64,000 bases of DNA, from assembly GCF_000717345.1 (NCBI RefSeq), contig NZ_JNZA01000040.1:1-64000 (forward strand), read 5' to 3'. Under the pieces are notes generated by a model that worked only from the letters and a program-made list of their open reading frames with translations, did no database searches and was not told where the DNA came from. Source of the DNA: Streptomyces lydicus. Its GTDB lineage: Bacteria; Actinomycetota; Actinomycetes; Streptomycetales; Streptomycetaceae. Made by a program: the position numbers and the translations under genes. This document shows positions 8,091-17,004 of the stretch, piece by piece. Each line of letters begins with the position of its first letter. Within the stretch, counting starts at the first letter, position 1.

Positions 8091-9140
8091 TCAGGTGGCC
8101 CGCAGCGGCCGGGGGATCCGGGCCGTCTTCGGCACCGAGGCGGTCGAGCCGCGCACCACCAGCTCGGGGTGGAAGACGAACTCGCTGTGCGGCGCCGGCG
8201 TACCGCCGACCTCCTCCAGCAGCGCGCGCACCGCCGCCTGCCCCATGGCCGTGACCGGCTGCCGGATCGTGGTCAGCGGCGGGTCGGTGAAGGCGATGAG
8301 CGGGGAGTCGTCGAAGCCGACGACGGAGATGTCGCGCGGCACCTCCAGCCCCCGCTGCCGGGCCGCCCGGATCGCGCCGAGCGCCATCATGTCGCTGGCG
8401 CACACGACGGCGGTGGCGCCCCGCTCGATGAGCGCGCCCGCCGCCGCCTGCCCGCCCTCCAGGGTGTACAGGGAGTGCTGGATGTACGGCTCCGCCTCGG
8501 CCGGGCCGATGTCCAGCCGCTCCTGCATGGCGCGTACGAAGCCCTCGATCTTGCGCTGGACGGGCACGAACCGCTTGGGCCCGAGCGCCAGGCCGATCTT
8601 CCGGTGGCCGAGGGCGCTGAGGTGGGTGACGGCCAGGTCCACCGCGGCCCGGTCGTCGGGCGAGACGAACGGCGCCTGCACCTTGTCGGAGAAGCCGTTG
8701 ATGAGCACGAACGGCACGCCCTGGCCGCGCAGCTGCTCGTAGCGCTGCATGTCGGCGGAGGTGTCGGCGTGCAGTCCGGAGACGAAGATGATGCCGGCCA
8801 CCCCGCGGTCGACCAGCATCTCGGTCAGCTCGTCCTCGGTGGAACCGCCCGGGGTCTGCGTCGCGAGGACCGGGGTGTAGCCCTGGCGGGTCAGCGCCTG
8901 GCCGATGACCTGGGCGAACGCCGGGAAGATCGGGTTCTCCAGCTCCGGGGTGATCAGGCCGACCAGGCCCGCGCTGCGCTGCCGCAGCCGCACCGGCCGC
9001 TCGTAGCCCAGCACGTCGAGGGCGGCCAGCACGGACTGGCGGGTGGTCGCGGAGACGCCGGGTTTCCCGTTGAGAACCCGGCTGACGGTGGCCTCGCTGA
9101 CACCCGCCTGCGCTGCGATGTCGGCCAGCCGGGCGGTCAT
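8091..9140 (-). CDS. malR: LacI-family maltose regulator, copy 1
   Basis: A 349-residue LacI/GalR repressor. The helix-turn-helix is at residues 5-28 (LADIAAQAGVSEATVSRVLN), followed by a hinge (GYERPVRLRQRSAGLVG) and a periplasmic-binding-like effector domain (PIFPAFAQVIGQAL, FVLINGF, GFDDSPLIAFTDPPLTT). It closely resembles the second regulator at 15408-16463 and matches MalR/Reg1, which represses maltose and amylase genes in Streptomyces. It starts 10 bp after the aglA1 stop, so it is transcribed leftward with aglA1. The start is the ATG that gives the standard HTH position, and a longer upstream frame is not needed. Confidence 0.92.
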   Translation of the reverse strand: MTARLADIAAQAGVSEATVSRVLNGKPGVSATTRQSVLAALDVLGYERPVRLRQRSAGLVGLITPELENPIFPAFAQVIGQALTRQGYTPVLATQTPGGSTEDELTEMLVDRGVAGIIFVSGLHADTSADMQRYEQLRGQGVPFVLINGFSDKVQAPFVSPDDRAAVDLAVTHLSALGHRKIGLALGPKRFVPVQRKIEGFVRAMQERLDIGPAEAEPYIQHSLYTLEGGQAAAGALIERGATAVVCASDMMALGAIRAARQRGLEVPRDISVVGFDDSPLIAFTDPPLTTIRQPVTAMGQAAVRALLEEVGGTPAPHSEFVFHPELVVRGSTASVPKTARIPRPLRAT

Positions 9141-9150
9141 GGGTGGGACC

Positions 9151-10620
9151 TTACCGTCCGGCTGTCGGGATTGCCCACCAGATGCAACTGTCACCCGGCA
9201 GCACGGCCACCGAGCCGTTGACGGTCACCGGGGCGGAGGAGAGCAGCGGCGTTCCGGGCGACGGGAGCTCGACGTCGTGGGGGAGGGTGTTGACGGTGCA
9301 CAGCAGCCCGGGGCGGGTGAAGGCCAGCACGCCGTCGGGGGCCGGCTGCCAGCTCATCCCGCCGTCGCCCAGGCCCGGCAGCCGGCGCCGCAGGCCGAGT
9401 GCGGTGCGGTAGAGCTCCAGGGTGGAGTCGGGGTCGTCGGTCTGGGCGTCGACGGTGAGCGGGGCCCAGTCGGCGGGCTGCGGCAGCCAGCTGCCGCCGG
9501 CGCCGAAGCCGTACGGCGGTGCCTCGCCGGTCCAGGGGAGCGGCACCCGGCAGCCGTCCCGGAAGCCGTCCTGGCCGCCGGCCCGGCTGCCGCGGAAGAA
9601 CGCCGGGTCCTGGCGGACGTCGTCGGGCAGGTCGGTGACCTCGGGCAGGCCCAGTTCCTCGCCCTGGTAGAGGTACGCGGAGCCGGGCAGCGCCAGCATC
9701 AGCAGGGTGGCGGCGCGGAAGTTGAACGCCTGGTGGAGTTCGTCGGGGCGTACGTAGAGGGCCAGGCGCTCGGCGGTGGGGGCCCATGCCTCGGCGACGC
9801 CGATCACCTGCCGGCCGTGGGTGTCGCCGTAGCCGTCCAGCAGCCGGCGCCAGGTGCGGTGGATGGCGTGCACCCCGTCCTGGTCGAAGAACGGCAGCAC
9901 CTGGTTGCCGATCAGTTTGGCCTGCTGGCCGTGGCCGATGTCCGGCAGGCCGGACGCCTTGACCATGCCGTGGGCGACGTCCACCCGGAAGCCGTCCACG
10001 CCCAGGTCGAGCCAGAAGCGCATGACGGCCTCGAATTCGGCGTGCACGTCCGGGTTGTCCCAGTCCAGGTCGGGCTGCTCGGGTGCGAAGAGGTGGAGGT
10101 ACCAGTCGCCGCGGTCGGTGCGCGTCCAGGCGGGGCCGCCGAAGACCGACTCCCAGTCGTTGGGCGGCAGCTCGCCGTCCTCGCCCTTGCCGGGGCGGAA
10201 GACGTAGCGCTGCCGGGCGAGTTCGGGGTCCCGGAACCACGGGTGCCGGTCGGAGGTGTGGTTGGGCACGATGTCGACGATCACCCGCAGGTCCAGGTCA
10301 TGGGCGGTGCGGATGAGGTCGTCGGCGTCCTGGAGGTTGCCGAAGAGCGGGTCGACGGCGCGGTAGTCGGCGACGTCGTAGCCGCCGTCGGCCTGCGGCG
10401 AGGCGTAGAACGGGGTGAGCCAGACGGCGTCCACGCCCAGGTCCCTGAGGTACGGCAGCCGCTCGCGGGCACCGCGCAGATCGCCGACGCCGTCGCCGTC
10501 GCTGTCCGCGAAGGAGCGGACGTACACCTGGTAGATGACGGCGTCGCGCCACCACCCCGGACCTCGGCCCGGTCCGGGGGCCTGGGGGGCGGGGCTGGGG
10601 GAAGTGAGCTCCTGGGTCAT
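9151..10620 (-). CDS. aglA: GH13 alpha-glucosidase paralogue 1, missing conserved region IV
   Basis: A 489-residue cytoplasmic GH13 enzyme of the oligo-1,6-/alpha-glucosidase type. Present are region I (DIVPNHTSD), region II with the nucleophile (GFRVDVAHG) and region III (GVAEAW). Against the paralogue at 13963-15411, 53 residues are missing exactly between AFNF and RAATLLML (junction at 9717/9718). The lost block contains LSNHDV, the region IV histidine and transition-state aspartate, so this copy is predicted to be catalytically dead if the sequence is right. The GRDGC-type block (RDGCRVPLPW) is retained. The frame stays open. It is divergent from malE and ahead of malR1. Confidence 0.88.
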   Translation of the reverse strand: MTQELTSPSPAPQAPGPGRGPGWWRDAVIYQVYVRSFADSDGDGVGDLRGARERLPYLRDLGVDAVWLTPFYASPQADGGYDVADYRAVDPLFGNLQDADDLIRTAHDLDLRVIVDIVPNHTSDRHPWFRDPELARQRYVFRPGKGEDGELPPNDWESVFGGPAWTRTDRGDWYLHLFAPEQPDLDWDNPDVHAEFEAVMRFWLDLGVDGFRVDVAHGMVKASGLPDIGHGQQAKLIGNQVLPFFDQDGVHAIHRTWRRLLDGYGDTHGRQVIGVAEAWAPTAERLALYVRPDELHQAFNFRAATLLMLALPGSAYLYQGEELGLPEVTDLPDDVRQDPAFFRGSRAGGQDGFRDGCRVPLPWTGEAPPYGFGAGGSWLPQPADWAPLTVDAQTDDPDSTLELYRTALGLRRRLPGLGDGGMSWQPAPDGVLAFTRPGLLCTVNTLPHDVELPSPGTPLLSSAPVTVNGSVAVLPGDSCIWWAIPTAGR

Positions 10621-10758
10621 CTGCCGTCCCTGTCTGAGGTCAAGAAGCCGTAAGAGGCGGGCCACAAGGCATGGGGTGCGCCTTCACGGACTCAACGTCC
10701 GGGCGAGCGCGGGGTGACGCCGCCGCAAGCGTGTCCAGGGTCCCGTTCCGGCCATTTC

Positions 10759-10800
10759 GCTGCAATACCTTCCAGCAATCTTGCAGCAAATTGCCGCAAG
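10759..10800. promoter_or_regulatory. MalR/Reg1-type operator region between aglA1 and malE
   Basis: The 250-bp gap between the divergent aglA1 and malE starts holds a symmetric site CTTGC-N11-GCAAG at 10780-10800. Related GCTGCAA and CCAGCAA words lie just upstream from 10759. Direct CTTGC-type repeats are the known signature of maltose/amylase gene control by MalR/Reg1 in Streptomyces, and the same word recurs upstream of the pullulanase at 22056. One operator could control both directions. Confidence 0.65.
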
Positions 10801-10870
10801 GTCTTTCGGTTTGTTTGCAGCGCTGTTACGTTCCTGACCGCCATCTGAGGCATTTCCCTAAGGAGTTCAC

Positions 10871-12148
10871 ATGCGGCGTGGCATACGGGGCGTAACGGTC
10901 ACCGCGCTGGTAGCGGGCCTGGCACTCACGGCATCGGCGTGCGGCAGCGGGGGTGACGACGGCAACGGCAACGCCGGGGGAGAACTGGCCGGAACCGTTA
11001 CCTTCTGGGACACCTCCAACGACGCCGAGAAGGCCACCTACCGCAAGCTTGCCGAGGGTTTCCAGAAGGAGCACCCGAAGGTCCACGTCCAGTACGTGAA
11101 CGTCCCGTTCGGCGACGCCAACGCCAAGTTCAAGAACGCGGCCGGCGGCAACTCCGGCGCTCCCGACGTGATGCGCACCGAGGTCGCCTGGACCGCCGAC
11201 TTCGCCAACCTCGGCTACCTCGCCCCGCTCGACGGCACCCCTGCCCTCGACAAGCCCGACGACTACCTCCCGCAGGCCGTCGGCTCCACCCAGTTCAAGG
11301 GCAAGACCTACGCCGCACCCCAGGTCATCGACACCCTCGGCCTCTTCTACAACAAGAAGATCCTCAAGGACGCCGGGGTGGAGGTGCCCAAGACCTTCAC
11401 CGAGCTGGCCACCGCCGCCAAGAAGATCAAGGCCAAGACCGGCGCCACCGCCCTCTACCTCCGCGGTGACGACCCCTACTGGTTCCTCCCCTACCTCTAC
11501 GGCGAGGGCGGCGACATGGTCAACGCCCGCGACAAGGTCATCGAGATCGACGACGGCGCCGGCGTCAAGGCGTTCAAGACCATCAAGGACCTGGTGGACT
11601 CCAAGGCCGCGGTCACCGACGCCACCGACGGCCAGGAGAACCAGCTCAAGGCCCTCAAGGACGGCACCGTCGCGATGGCGATCGACGGCCCCTGGGACAT
11701 CGAGGGCGCCCGCGCCGGCAAGGCATTCAAGGACAAGGAGAACCTCGGCGTCGCCCCGGTCCCCGGCGGCAGCAGCGCCCAGGGCTCCCCGCAGGGCGGC
11801 TGGAACCTCTCCGTCTACGCCGGCAGCAAGAACTTGCAGGCCGCTTACGCCTTCGTGAAGTACATGAGCTCGGCCTCTGTCCAGCAGCAGACCACCGAGA
11901 AGCTCAGCCTGCTGCCCACCCGCAAGTCCGTATACGACGTACCGGCCGTCAAGAAGAACGAAATGGTCAAGTTCTTCAAGCCCGCCGTCGACGGCGCCGT
12001 GCAGCGTCCCTGGATCGCCGAGGGCAACTCCCTCTTCGAGCCCATCAAGGTCCAGATGAACAAGGTGCTCACCGGCTCCGCCACGCCCGAGCAGGCCGCC
12101 AAGGCGACCGGCGACGCCTACCGGAAGCTGCTCAAGGACTACAAGTGA
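10871..12148 (+). CDS. malE: maltose/maltodextrin ABC transporter substrate-binding lipoprotein
   Basis: A 425-residue family-1 sugar-binding protein. It has a lipoprotein signal peptide with lipobox LTASAC and acylation at Cys24, then a two-lobed solute-binding domain (TFWDTSNDAEKATYRKLAEG, YKLLKDYK-type end). It is exported, lipid-anchored, and delivers maltodextrins to MalF/MalG. The start is strongly supported by AAGGAG at 10860-10865, 5 nt before the ATG. It is the first gene of the rightward operon and overlaps malF by 4 bp. No ATPase gene is present. In Streptomyces the shared ATPase MsiK, encoded elsewhere, usually energises this importer. Confidence 0.95.
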   Translation: MRRGIRGVTVTALVAGLALTASACGSGGDDGNGNAGGELAGTVTFWDTSNDAEKATYRKLAEGFQKEHPKVHVQYVNVPFGDANAKFKNAAGGNSGAPDVMRTEVAWTADFANLGYLAPLDGTPALDKPDDYLPQAVGSTQFKGKTYAAPQVIDTLGLFYNKKILKDAGVEVPKTFTELATAAKKIKAKTGATALYLRGDDPYWFLPYLYGEGGDMVNARDKVIEIDDGAGVKAFKTIKDLVDSKAAVTDATDGQENQLKALKDGTVAMAIDGPWDIEGARAGKAFKDKENLGVAPVPGGSSAQGSPQGGWNLSVYAGSKNLQAAYAFVKYMSSASVQQQTTEKLSLLPTRKSVYDVPAVKKNEMVKFFKPAVDGAVQRPWIAEGNSLFEPIKVQMNKVLTGSATPEQAAKATGDAYRKLLKDYK

Positions 12149-13080
12149 CCCTCGCTGTACGGGTACGCCGGGCGCTCGGCACCCACTGGTACGCGTGGAC
12201 GATGGTCGCCCCGGTGGTACTCGTCATCGGGGTGATCATCGGCTACCCGCTGGTGCGCGGCGTCTTCCTCTCCCTCACCGACGCCAACGAGGCCAACGTC
12301 GAGCGGAACATCGGCGTCAACCACCTCCCCGCCACCTACAAGTTCACCGGCCTCGACAACTACAAGGCGGTGCTCACCGACGGCGTCTTCTGGGACCGCC
12401 TCGGCTGGACCGTCGTCTGGACCGTGGGCTGCGTCGGCCTCACCTTCCTGATCGGCCTCACGCTCGCGAACATGCTCAACCGCACGCTGCGCGGCCGCAC
12501 CTTCTACCGGCTCGCGCTGATCCTGCCCTGGGCGATCCCCGCGTTCATCTCCGTCTTCACCTGGCGGATGCTCTACAACGAGAAGAACGGCATCCTCAAC
12601 AAGCTGCTCGCGGGCGGCGGCATCGACGCCGTCCCCTGGCTCAACGACCCGACCTGGGCCAAGCTCTCGGTCATCGCCGTCAACGTCTGGCTGGGCGTGC
12701 CCTTCATGCTCGTCGCCCTGCTCGGCGGCCTGACCTCCATACCGGGCGAGCTGTACGAGGCCGCCGAGATGGACGGCGCCGGCCCCTGGCAGCGCTTCCG
12801 CAACATCACCATGCCGGGGCTGCGGGCCGTCAGCAGCACCGTCATCCTGCTCTCCACCATCTGGACCTTCAACATGTTCCCGGTGATCTTCCTGCTGACC
12901 CGGGGCGGCCCCGGCGACGCCACCGAGATCCTCGTGACCTACGCCTACCGGCTCTCCTTCGTCGACAGCCCCCGCAACTTCTCCGAGTCCGCGGCCTGGG
13001 GCGTACTGATCCTGGTCCTGCTCTCGGTCGTCGCGGTCGTCTACCGCCGGGCGCTGCGCAAGCAGGGAGAGGTGTGGTGA
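12145..13080 (+). CDS. malF: maltodextrin ABC transporter permease MalF
   Basis: A 311-residue permease with six hydrophobic segments. The EAA-loop motif is EAAEMDGAGPWQRFRNITMP near residues 208-227, which contacts the ATPase. The GTG start overlaps the malE stop (GTGA), so translation is coupled. It has the usual length for an actinobacterial MalF without the large periplasmic loop of the enterobacterial protein. Confidence 0.94.
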   Translation: MTLAVRVRRALGTHWYAWTMVAPVVLVIGVIIGYPLVRGVFLSLTDANEANVERNIGVNHLPATYKFTGLDNYKAVLTDGVFWDRLGWTVVWTVGCVGLTFLIGLTLANMLNRTLRGRTFYRLALILPWAIPAFISVFTWRMLYNEKNGILNKLLAGGGIDAVPWLNDPTWAKLSVIAVNVWLGVPFMLVALLGGLTSIPGELYEAAEMDGAGPWQRFRNITMPGLRAVSSTVILLSTIWTFNMFPVIFLLTRGGPGDATEILVTYAYRLSFVDSPRNFSESAAWGVLILVLLSVVAVVYRRALRKQGEVW

Positions 13081-13961
13081 CCATGACCCGCAAGCACAAC
13101 GGCCGCGTGCGGCCGGCCCCCGCCGGGACCCGGAAGCGCAACCAGCGTTCCCGCCCGGCCTCGGTGGGCCTGCACGTGGCGCTGATCATCGCCGCCGTGG
13201 TGGCCGTGTTCCCGCCCCTCTGGCTGCTGATCACGTCGTTCAAGCCCAGGAACGACGCCTTCTCGACCGGCGTCGTCACCCACTTCACCTTCGCCAACTA
13301 CACCCACGTCCTGGCCGACACCGAGTTCCTCACCTGGTTCAAGAACTCCGTCGTCGTCGTCGGCCTGACCACCGTCCTCGGCGTCTTCATCGCCGCGACC
13401 ACCGGCTACGCCGTCAGCCGCTTCCGCTTCCCCGGCATGCGTCCGCTGATGTGGCTGCTGCTGATCACCCAGATGTTCCCGGTCGCGGTGCTGATCGTGC
13501 CGCTCTACAACCTGCTGGCGAGCCTCGGCCTGCTCAACCAGCCCGCGGGACTGGTCATCACCTACCTGACGATCGCCGTTCCGTTCTGCGCCTGGATGAT
13601 GAAGGGCTACTTCGACACCATCCCGGTGGAGATCGACGAGTCCGGCCGGGTCGACGGCCTCAACCCGTTCGGCACCTTCTGGCGACTCGTCCTCCCGCTG
13701 GCCCGCCCCGGCCTCGCCGTCACCGGCTTCTACACCTTCGTCACCGCCTGGGCCGAGGTCGCCTACGCCTCCGCCTTCATGACGGGCGAGGAGAACCTCA
13801 CCCTCGCCGGCGGGCTGCAGACGTTCGTCAACCAGTACACCAACGACTGGGGCTCGATGACCGCCGCCGCCGTGATCATCGCCGTACCGGCCGCGCTCGT
13901 CTTCGCCTTCGCCCAGCGCCACCTCGTCGCCGGACTCACCGCCGGCACCACCAAGGGATGA
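13077..13961 (+). CDS. malG: maltodextrin ABC transporter permease MalG
   Basis: A 294-residue permease with six transmembrane segments and the EAA-type loop EIDESGRVDGLNPFGTFWRL. The GTG at 13077 overlaps the malF stop by 4 bp and has GGAG at 13066-13069, a 7-nt spacing. An in-frame ATG at 13083 is the alternative. The basic, disordered N-terminus (about 25 residues rich in R/K) precedes the first membrane helix. The ATG of aglA2 starts 1 nt after its stop. Confidence 0.93.
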   Translation: MTMTRKHNGRVRPAPAGTRKRNQRSRPASVGLHVALIIAAVVAVFPPLWLLITSFKPRNDAFSTGVVTHFTFANYTHVLADTEFLTWFKNSVVVVGLTTVLGVFIAATTGYAVSRFRFPGMRPLMWLLLITQMFPVAVLIVPLYNLLASLGLLNQPAGLVITYLTIAVPFCAWMMKGYFDTIPVEIDESGRVDGLNPFGTFWRLVLPLARPGLAVTGFYTFVTAWAEVAYASAFMTGEENLTLAGGLQTFVNQYTNDWGSMTAAAVIIAVPAALVFAFAQRHLVAGLTAGTTKG

Positions 13962-13962
13962 C

Positions 13963-15411
13963 ATGACTCCACAGCACAACGTCACTCCTGCCACCGACTG
14001 GTGGCGCGATGCGGTGATCTACCAGGTCTACCCGCGCAGCTTCGCCGACGGCAACGGCGACGGCATGGGCGACCTGGCGGGCATCCGCAGCCGGCTGCCC
14101 TACCTGCGCGACCTGGGCGTGGACGCCGTCTGGCTCAGCCCCTTCTACGCCTCGCCGCAGGCCGACGCCGGGTACGACGTCGCCGACTACCGCACCATCG
14201 ACCCGATGTTCGGCACCCTCGCCGACGCCGGGGCCGTCATCGCCGACGCCCACCGCCTCGGCCTGCGCATCATCGTCGACCTCGTCCCCAACCACTGCTC
14301 CGACCAGCACGAATGGTTCCTGCGCGCACGGGCCGAGGGGCCCGGCTCCACCGCCCGCGAGCGCTTCCACTTCCGCAAGGGGCGCGGCGAGAACGGCGAG
14401 GAGCCGCCCAACGACTGGGAGTCCCTCTTCGGCGGCCCCGCCTGGACCCGGCTTCCCGACGGCGAGTGGTACCTCCACCTCTTCGCCCCCGAGCAGCCCG
14501 ACTTCAACTGGGACCACCCCGCCGTCCAGGACGAGTTCCGCTCCATCCTGCGCTTCTGGCTGGACCTGGGCGTGGACGGCTTCCGGGTGGACGTCGCCCA
14601 CGGCCTGGTCAAGGCCCCGGGCCTGCCCGACATGGGCCGGGCCGAGCAGCTCAAGCTCCTCGGCACCCAGTCCCTGCCGTTCTTCGACCAGGACGGGGTG
14701 CACGCCATCTACCGTTCCTGGCGCGCCGTCCTCGACGAGTTCGACGGGGAGCGGATCGCGGTCGCCGAAGCCTGGACCCCCACCGCCGAACGCACCGCCC
14801 TCTACGTCCGCCCCGACGAGCTCCACCAGGCGTTCAACTTCCACTACCTGAACACCGGCTGGGACGCGGCGGACCTGAGGGAGGCGATCGACTCCTCGCT
14901 GGACGCCATGCGACCGGTCGGCGCCCCCACGACCTGGGTGCTGTCCAACCACGACGTCGTCCGGCACACCACCCGCCTCGGCGGTGGTCTCGCCCGGGCC
15001 CGCGCCGCCACCCTGCTGATGCTGGCGCTGCCCGGCTCCGCGTACCTCTACCAGGGCGAGGAACTGGGCCTGCCCGAGGTCACCCTGCCGCAGCCCGCCG
15101 ACTGGGCCGGGCTCACCGTCGACGCCCAGACCGGCGACCCCGCCTCCACCCTGGAGCTCTACCGCACGGCTCTCCGCCTGCGCCGCGTCCAGCCGGGCCT
15201 CGGCGCCGGCGACGCGGTCGAGTGGCTGGACGCGCCCGACGGCGTACTGGTCTTCCGCCGCCCCGGCGGCCTCGTCTGCACCGTCAACACCACCGGCACC
15301 CCGGTCCGCCTCCCCACCCCGGGCCGGCTGCTGCTTGCGTCGGACCGACTGGAGGCGACAGCAGGCGAGTTCACCCTCCCCGCCGACACCACCGCCTGGT
15401 GGGAGGAGTGA
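13963..15411 (+). CDS. aglA: GH13 alpha-glucosidase paralogue 2, missing the RDGCRVPLPW block
   Basis: A 482-residue cytoplasmic GH13 enzyme that would hydrolyse imported maltodextrins. All four GH13 regions are visible: DLVPNHCSD, GFRVDVAHG, VAEAW and LSNHDV. Relative to paralogue 1, 49 residues are missing after GLPEVT (junction 15084/15085). These include the DGCRVPLPW segment that is well conserved in this GH13 branch, and the sequence resumes at LPQPADW. Folding or activity may therefore be affected. It is the fourth gene of the malEFG operon and overlaps malR2 by 4 bp (GTGA). A normal family member is about 530-540 residues. Confidence 0.9.
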   Translation: MTPQHNVTPATDWWRDAVIYQVYPRSFADGNGDGMGDLAGIRSRLPYLRDLGVDAVWLSPFYASPQADAGYDVADYRTIDPMFGTLADAGAVIADAHRLGLRIIVDLVPNHCSDQHEWFLRARAEGPGSTARERFHFRKGRGENGEEPPNDWESLFGGPAWTRLPDGEWYLHLFAPEQPDFNWDHPAVQDEFRSILRFWLDLGVDGFRVDVAHGLVKAPGLPDMGRAEQLKLLGTQSLPFFDQDGVHAIYRSWRAVLDEFDGERIAVAEAWTPTAERTALYVRPDELHQAFNFHYLNTGWDAADLREAIDSSLDAMRPVGAPTTWVLSNHDVVRHTTRLGGGLARARAATLLMLALPGSAYLYQGEELGLPEVTLPQPADWAGLTVDAQTGDPASTLELYRTALRLRRVQPGLGAGDAVEWLDAPDGVLVFRRPGGLVCTVNTTGTPVRLPTPGRLLLASDRLEATAGEFTLPADTTAWWEE

Positions 15412-16463
15412 CCCTGCCCGAACCTCACCCGACGCCCCGCCTGGCCGACATCGCCGCCCAGGCGCAGGTCAGCGAGGCGACCGCGAGCCGGGTCCTCAAC
15501 GGCAAGGCGGGCGTGGCGGCGGGCACCCGGCAGCGGGTGCTCGCCGCGCTCGACGTCCTCGGCTACGAGCGTCCCGTACGGTTACGGCGCCGCAGCGCGG
15601 GGCTGGTCGGGCTGGTCATCCCGGAGCTGACCAACCCGATCTTCCCGGCCTTCGCCCAGATCATCGAGCAGTCGCTGGCCGGCCACGGCTACACCCCGGT
15701 GCTGTGCACCCAGATGCCGGGCGGCGCCACCGAGGACGAACTCGTCGAACAACTGGAGGAGCGCGGTGTCACCGGCATCGTCTTCCTCTCCGGGCTGCAC
15801 GCCGACACCCGCGCCGACCCGTCCCGCTACGCCCGCCTGTCGTCCCGTGGCGTCCCGTTCGTCCTGATCAACGGCTACAACCCGCAGATCGACGCGCCGT
15901 TCGTCTCACCCGACGACGGCGCGGCGGCGCGGATGGCGGTGCGCCACCTGGCCGAACTGGGTCACCGGCGGATCGGGCTCGCCGTCGGCCCGGCCCGCTA
16001 CGTGCCCTCCCGCCGCAAGGCCGAGGGCTTCGTGGCGGCGCTCGGCGAATCGTTCGGCCTGTCGAGGGGGCAGGCCGAACGACTCGTCCAGCACACCCTG
16101 TTCAGCGTCGAGGGCGGCGACGCGGCGGCCGCGGCCCTGCTCGACGACGGCTGCACCGGCATCGTCTGCGGCAGCGACCTGATGGCGCTCGGCGCGGTCC
16201 GCGCGGCCCGCCGCCGGGGCCTGGACGTGCCCGGGCAGCTCTCCGTCGTCGGGTTCGACGACTCCCAGCTGATCGCCTTCACCGACCCACCGCTGACCAC
16301 GGTGCGCCAGCCGGTGCAGGCGATGGCGACCGCCGCCGTCGGCGCACTGATAGAGGAGATCCACGACCGCGCGCAGGGCCGTGAAAACCCGCCGCAGCGC
16401 ACCGAGTTCATCTTCCAGCCGGAGCTGGTGGTACGGGGATCGACGGGGCCGGTCCGGGAATGA
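15408..16463 (+). CDS. LacI-family maltose regulator, copy 2
   Basis: A 351-residue LacI/GalR protein. The HTH is LADIAAQAQVSEATASRVLN at residues 11-30, with hinge GYERPVRLRRRSAG and effector domain motifs FAQIIEQSL, GFDDSQLIAFTDPPLTT and ELVVRGST. It is strongly similar to the regulator at 8091-9140, with the same hinge and C-terminal phrases, so the two probably recognise the same operator. The GTG start overlaps the aglA2 stop. Its position at the end of the malEFG-aglA2 operon would let it autoregulate through the malE promoter. Confidence 0.9.
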   Translation: MTLPEPHPTPRLADIAAQAQVSEATASRVLNGKAGVAAGTRQRVLAALDVLGYERPVRLRRRSAGLVGLVIPELTNPIFPAFAQIIEQSLAGHGYTPVLCTQMPGGATEDELVEQLEERGVTGIVFLSGLHADTRADPSRYARLSSRGVPFVLINGYNPQIDAPFVSPDDGAAARMAVRHLAELGHRRIGLAVGPARYVPSRRKAEGFVAALGESFGLSRGQAERLVQHTLFSVEGGDAAAAALLDDGCTGIVCGSDLMALGAVRAARRRGLDVPGQLSVVGFDDSQLIAFTDPPLTTVRQPVQAMATAAVGALIEEIHDRAQGRENPPQRTEFIFQPELVVRGSTGPVRE

Positions 16464-16534
16464 CCTCAGGGGTCGCGCCACCTGCCACACTGGGCGCGCC
16501 TTGACGAACGCCCACGACCGGAAGCTGGTGTGTG

Positions 16535-16978
16535 ATGAGCGACGAGCCGCGTCCGTACACGAAGGAAGAAGTGCTGCACGGGGTCGCGCTCATTCAGGCG
16601 CACCTCGCGGAGGACGAGGACGCGGTGGACGCCCTCTACGACGAGGAGGACGAGAACTCCGCGGTGGAGGCGGCCCGCGCGATGTTCGCGATGGCCCACA
16701 TCATCGTCCACGGGCTGATCGTCCCCGAGATGTGGGTCATCAAGAAGGGCTTCAGCTTCGGCGACACCCGCAACGTCCCCGAACTCAACCTGGCCCTCCA
16801 CGTCGTACGGAACATGGAGGAGCGGGTGGAGATCGCCCGTGCCTGGCCCATGGTGATCGCGGTGTCGGCGGGCGAGGTGATGGGCCTGATCGTCCAGTGC
16901 ACCGACACCAAGATGGAGGACGTGCCCGCCTTCCTCGACACGGTGCGCGAACGGGTCCTGCTCTCGATGCAGGGGTAG
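16535..16978 (+). CDS. conserved-looking hypothetical protein
   Basis: A 147-residue protein with a charged N-terminus (DEPRPYTKEEVLHG, EDEDAVDALYDEEDEN) and a helical core (AARAMFAMAHIIVHGLIVP). It has no signal peptide, and I do not recognise the family. The start is ATG 16535, and a GTG directly before it at 16532 is equally open. It stands alone, and converges on the DUF397/XRE pair only 10 bp away. Confidence 0.75.
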   Translation: MSDEPRPYTKEEVLHGVALIQAHLAEDEDAVDALYDEEDENSAVEAARAMFAMAHIIVHGLIVPEMWVIKKGFSFGDTRNVPELNLALHVVRNMEERVEIARAWPMVIAVSAGEVMGLIVQCTDTKMEDVPAFLDTVRERVLLSMQG

Positions 16979-17004
16979 CGCCCGGCCGTCAGCCCCGCCG
17001 GGCG
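16979..17004. terminator. short convergent hairpin
   Basis: CGCCCGGC and GCCGGGCG arms around a 10-nt loop lie between the convergent genes ending at 16978 and 16989. The stem partly overlaps the DUF397 stop codon. Confidence 0.45.

Noticed and set aside
12195..13961. 588-codon plus-strand frame across malF and malG
   Set aside because: The part before 13077 is the malF gene in another frame. Only the 3' part is malG.
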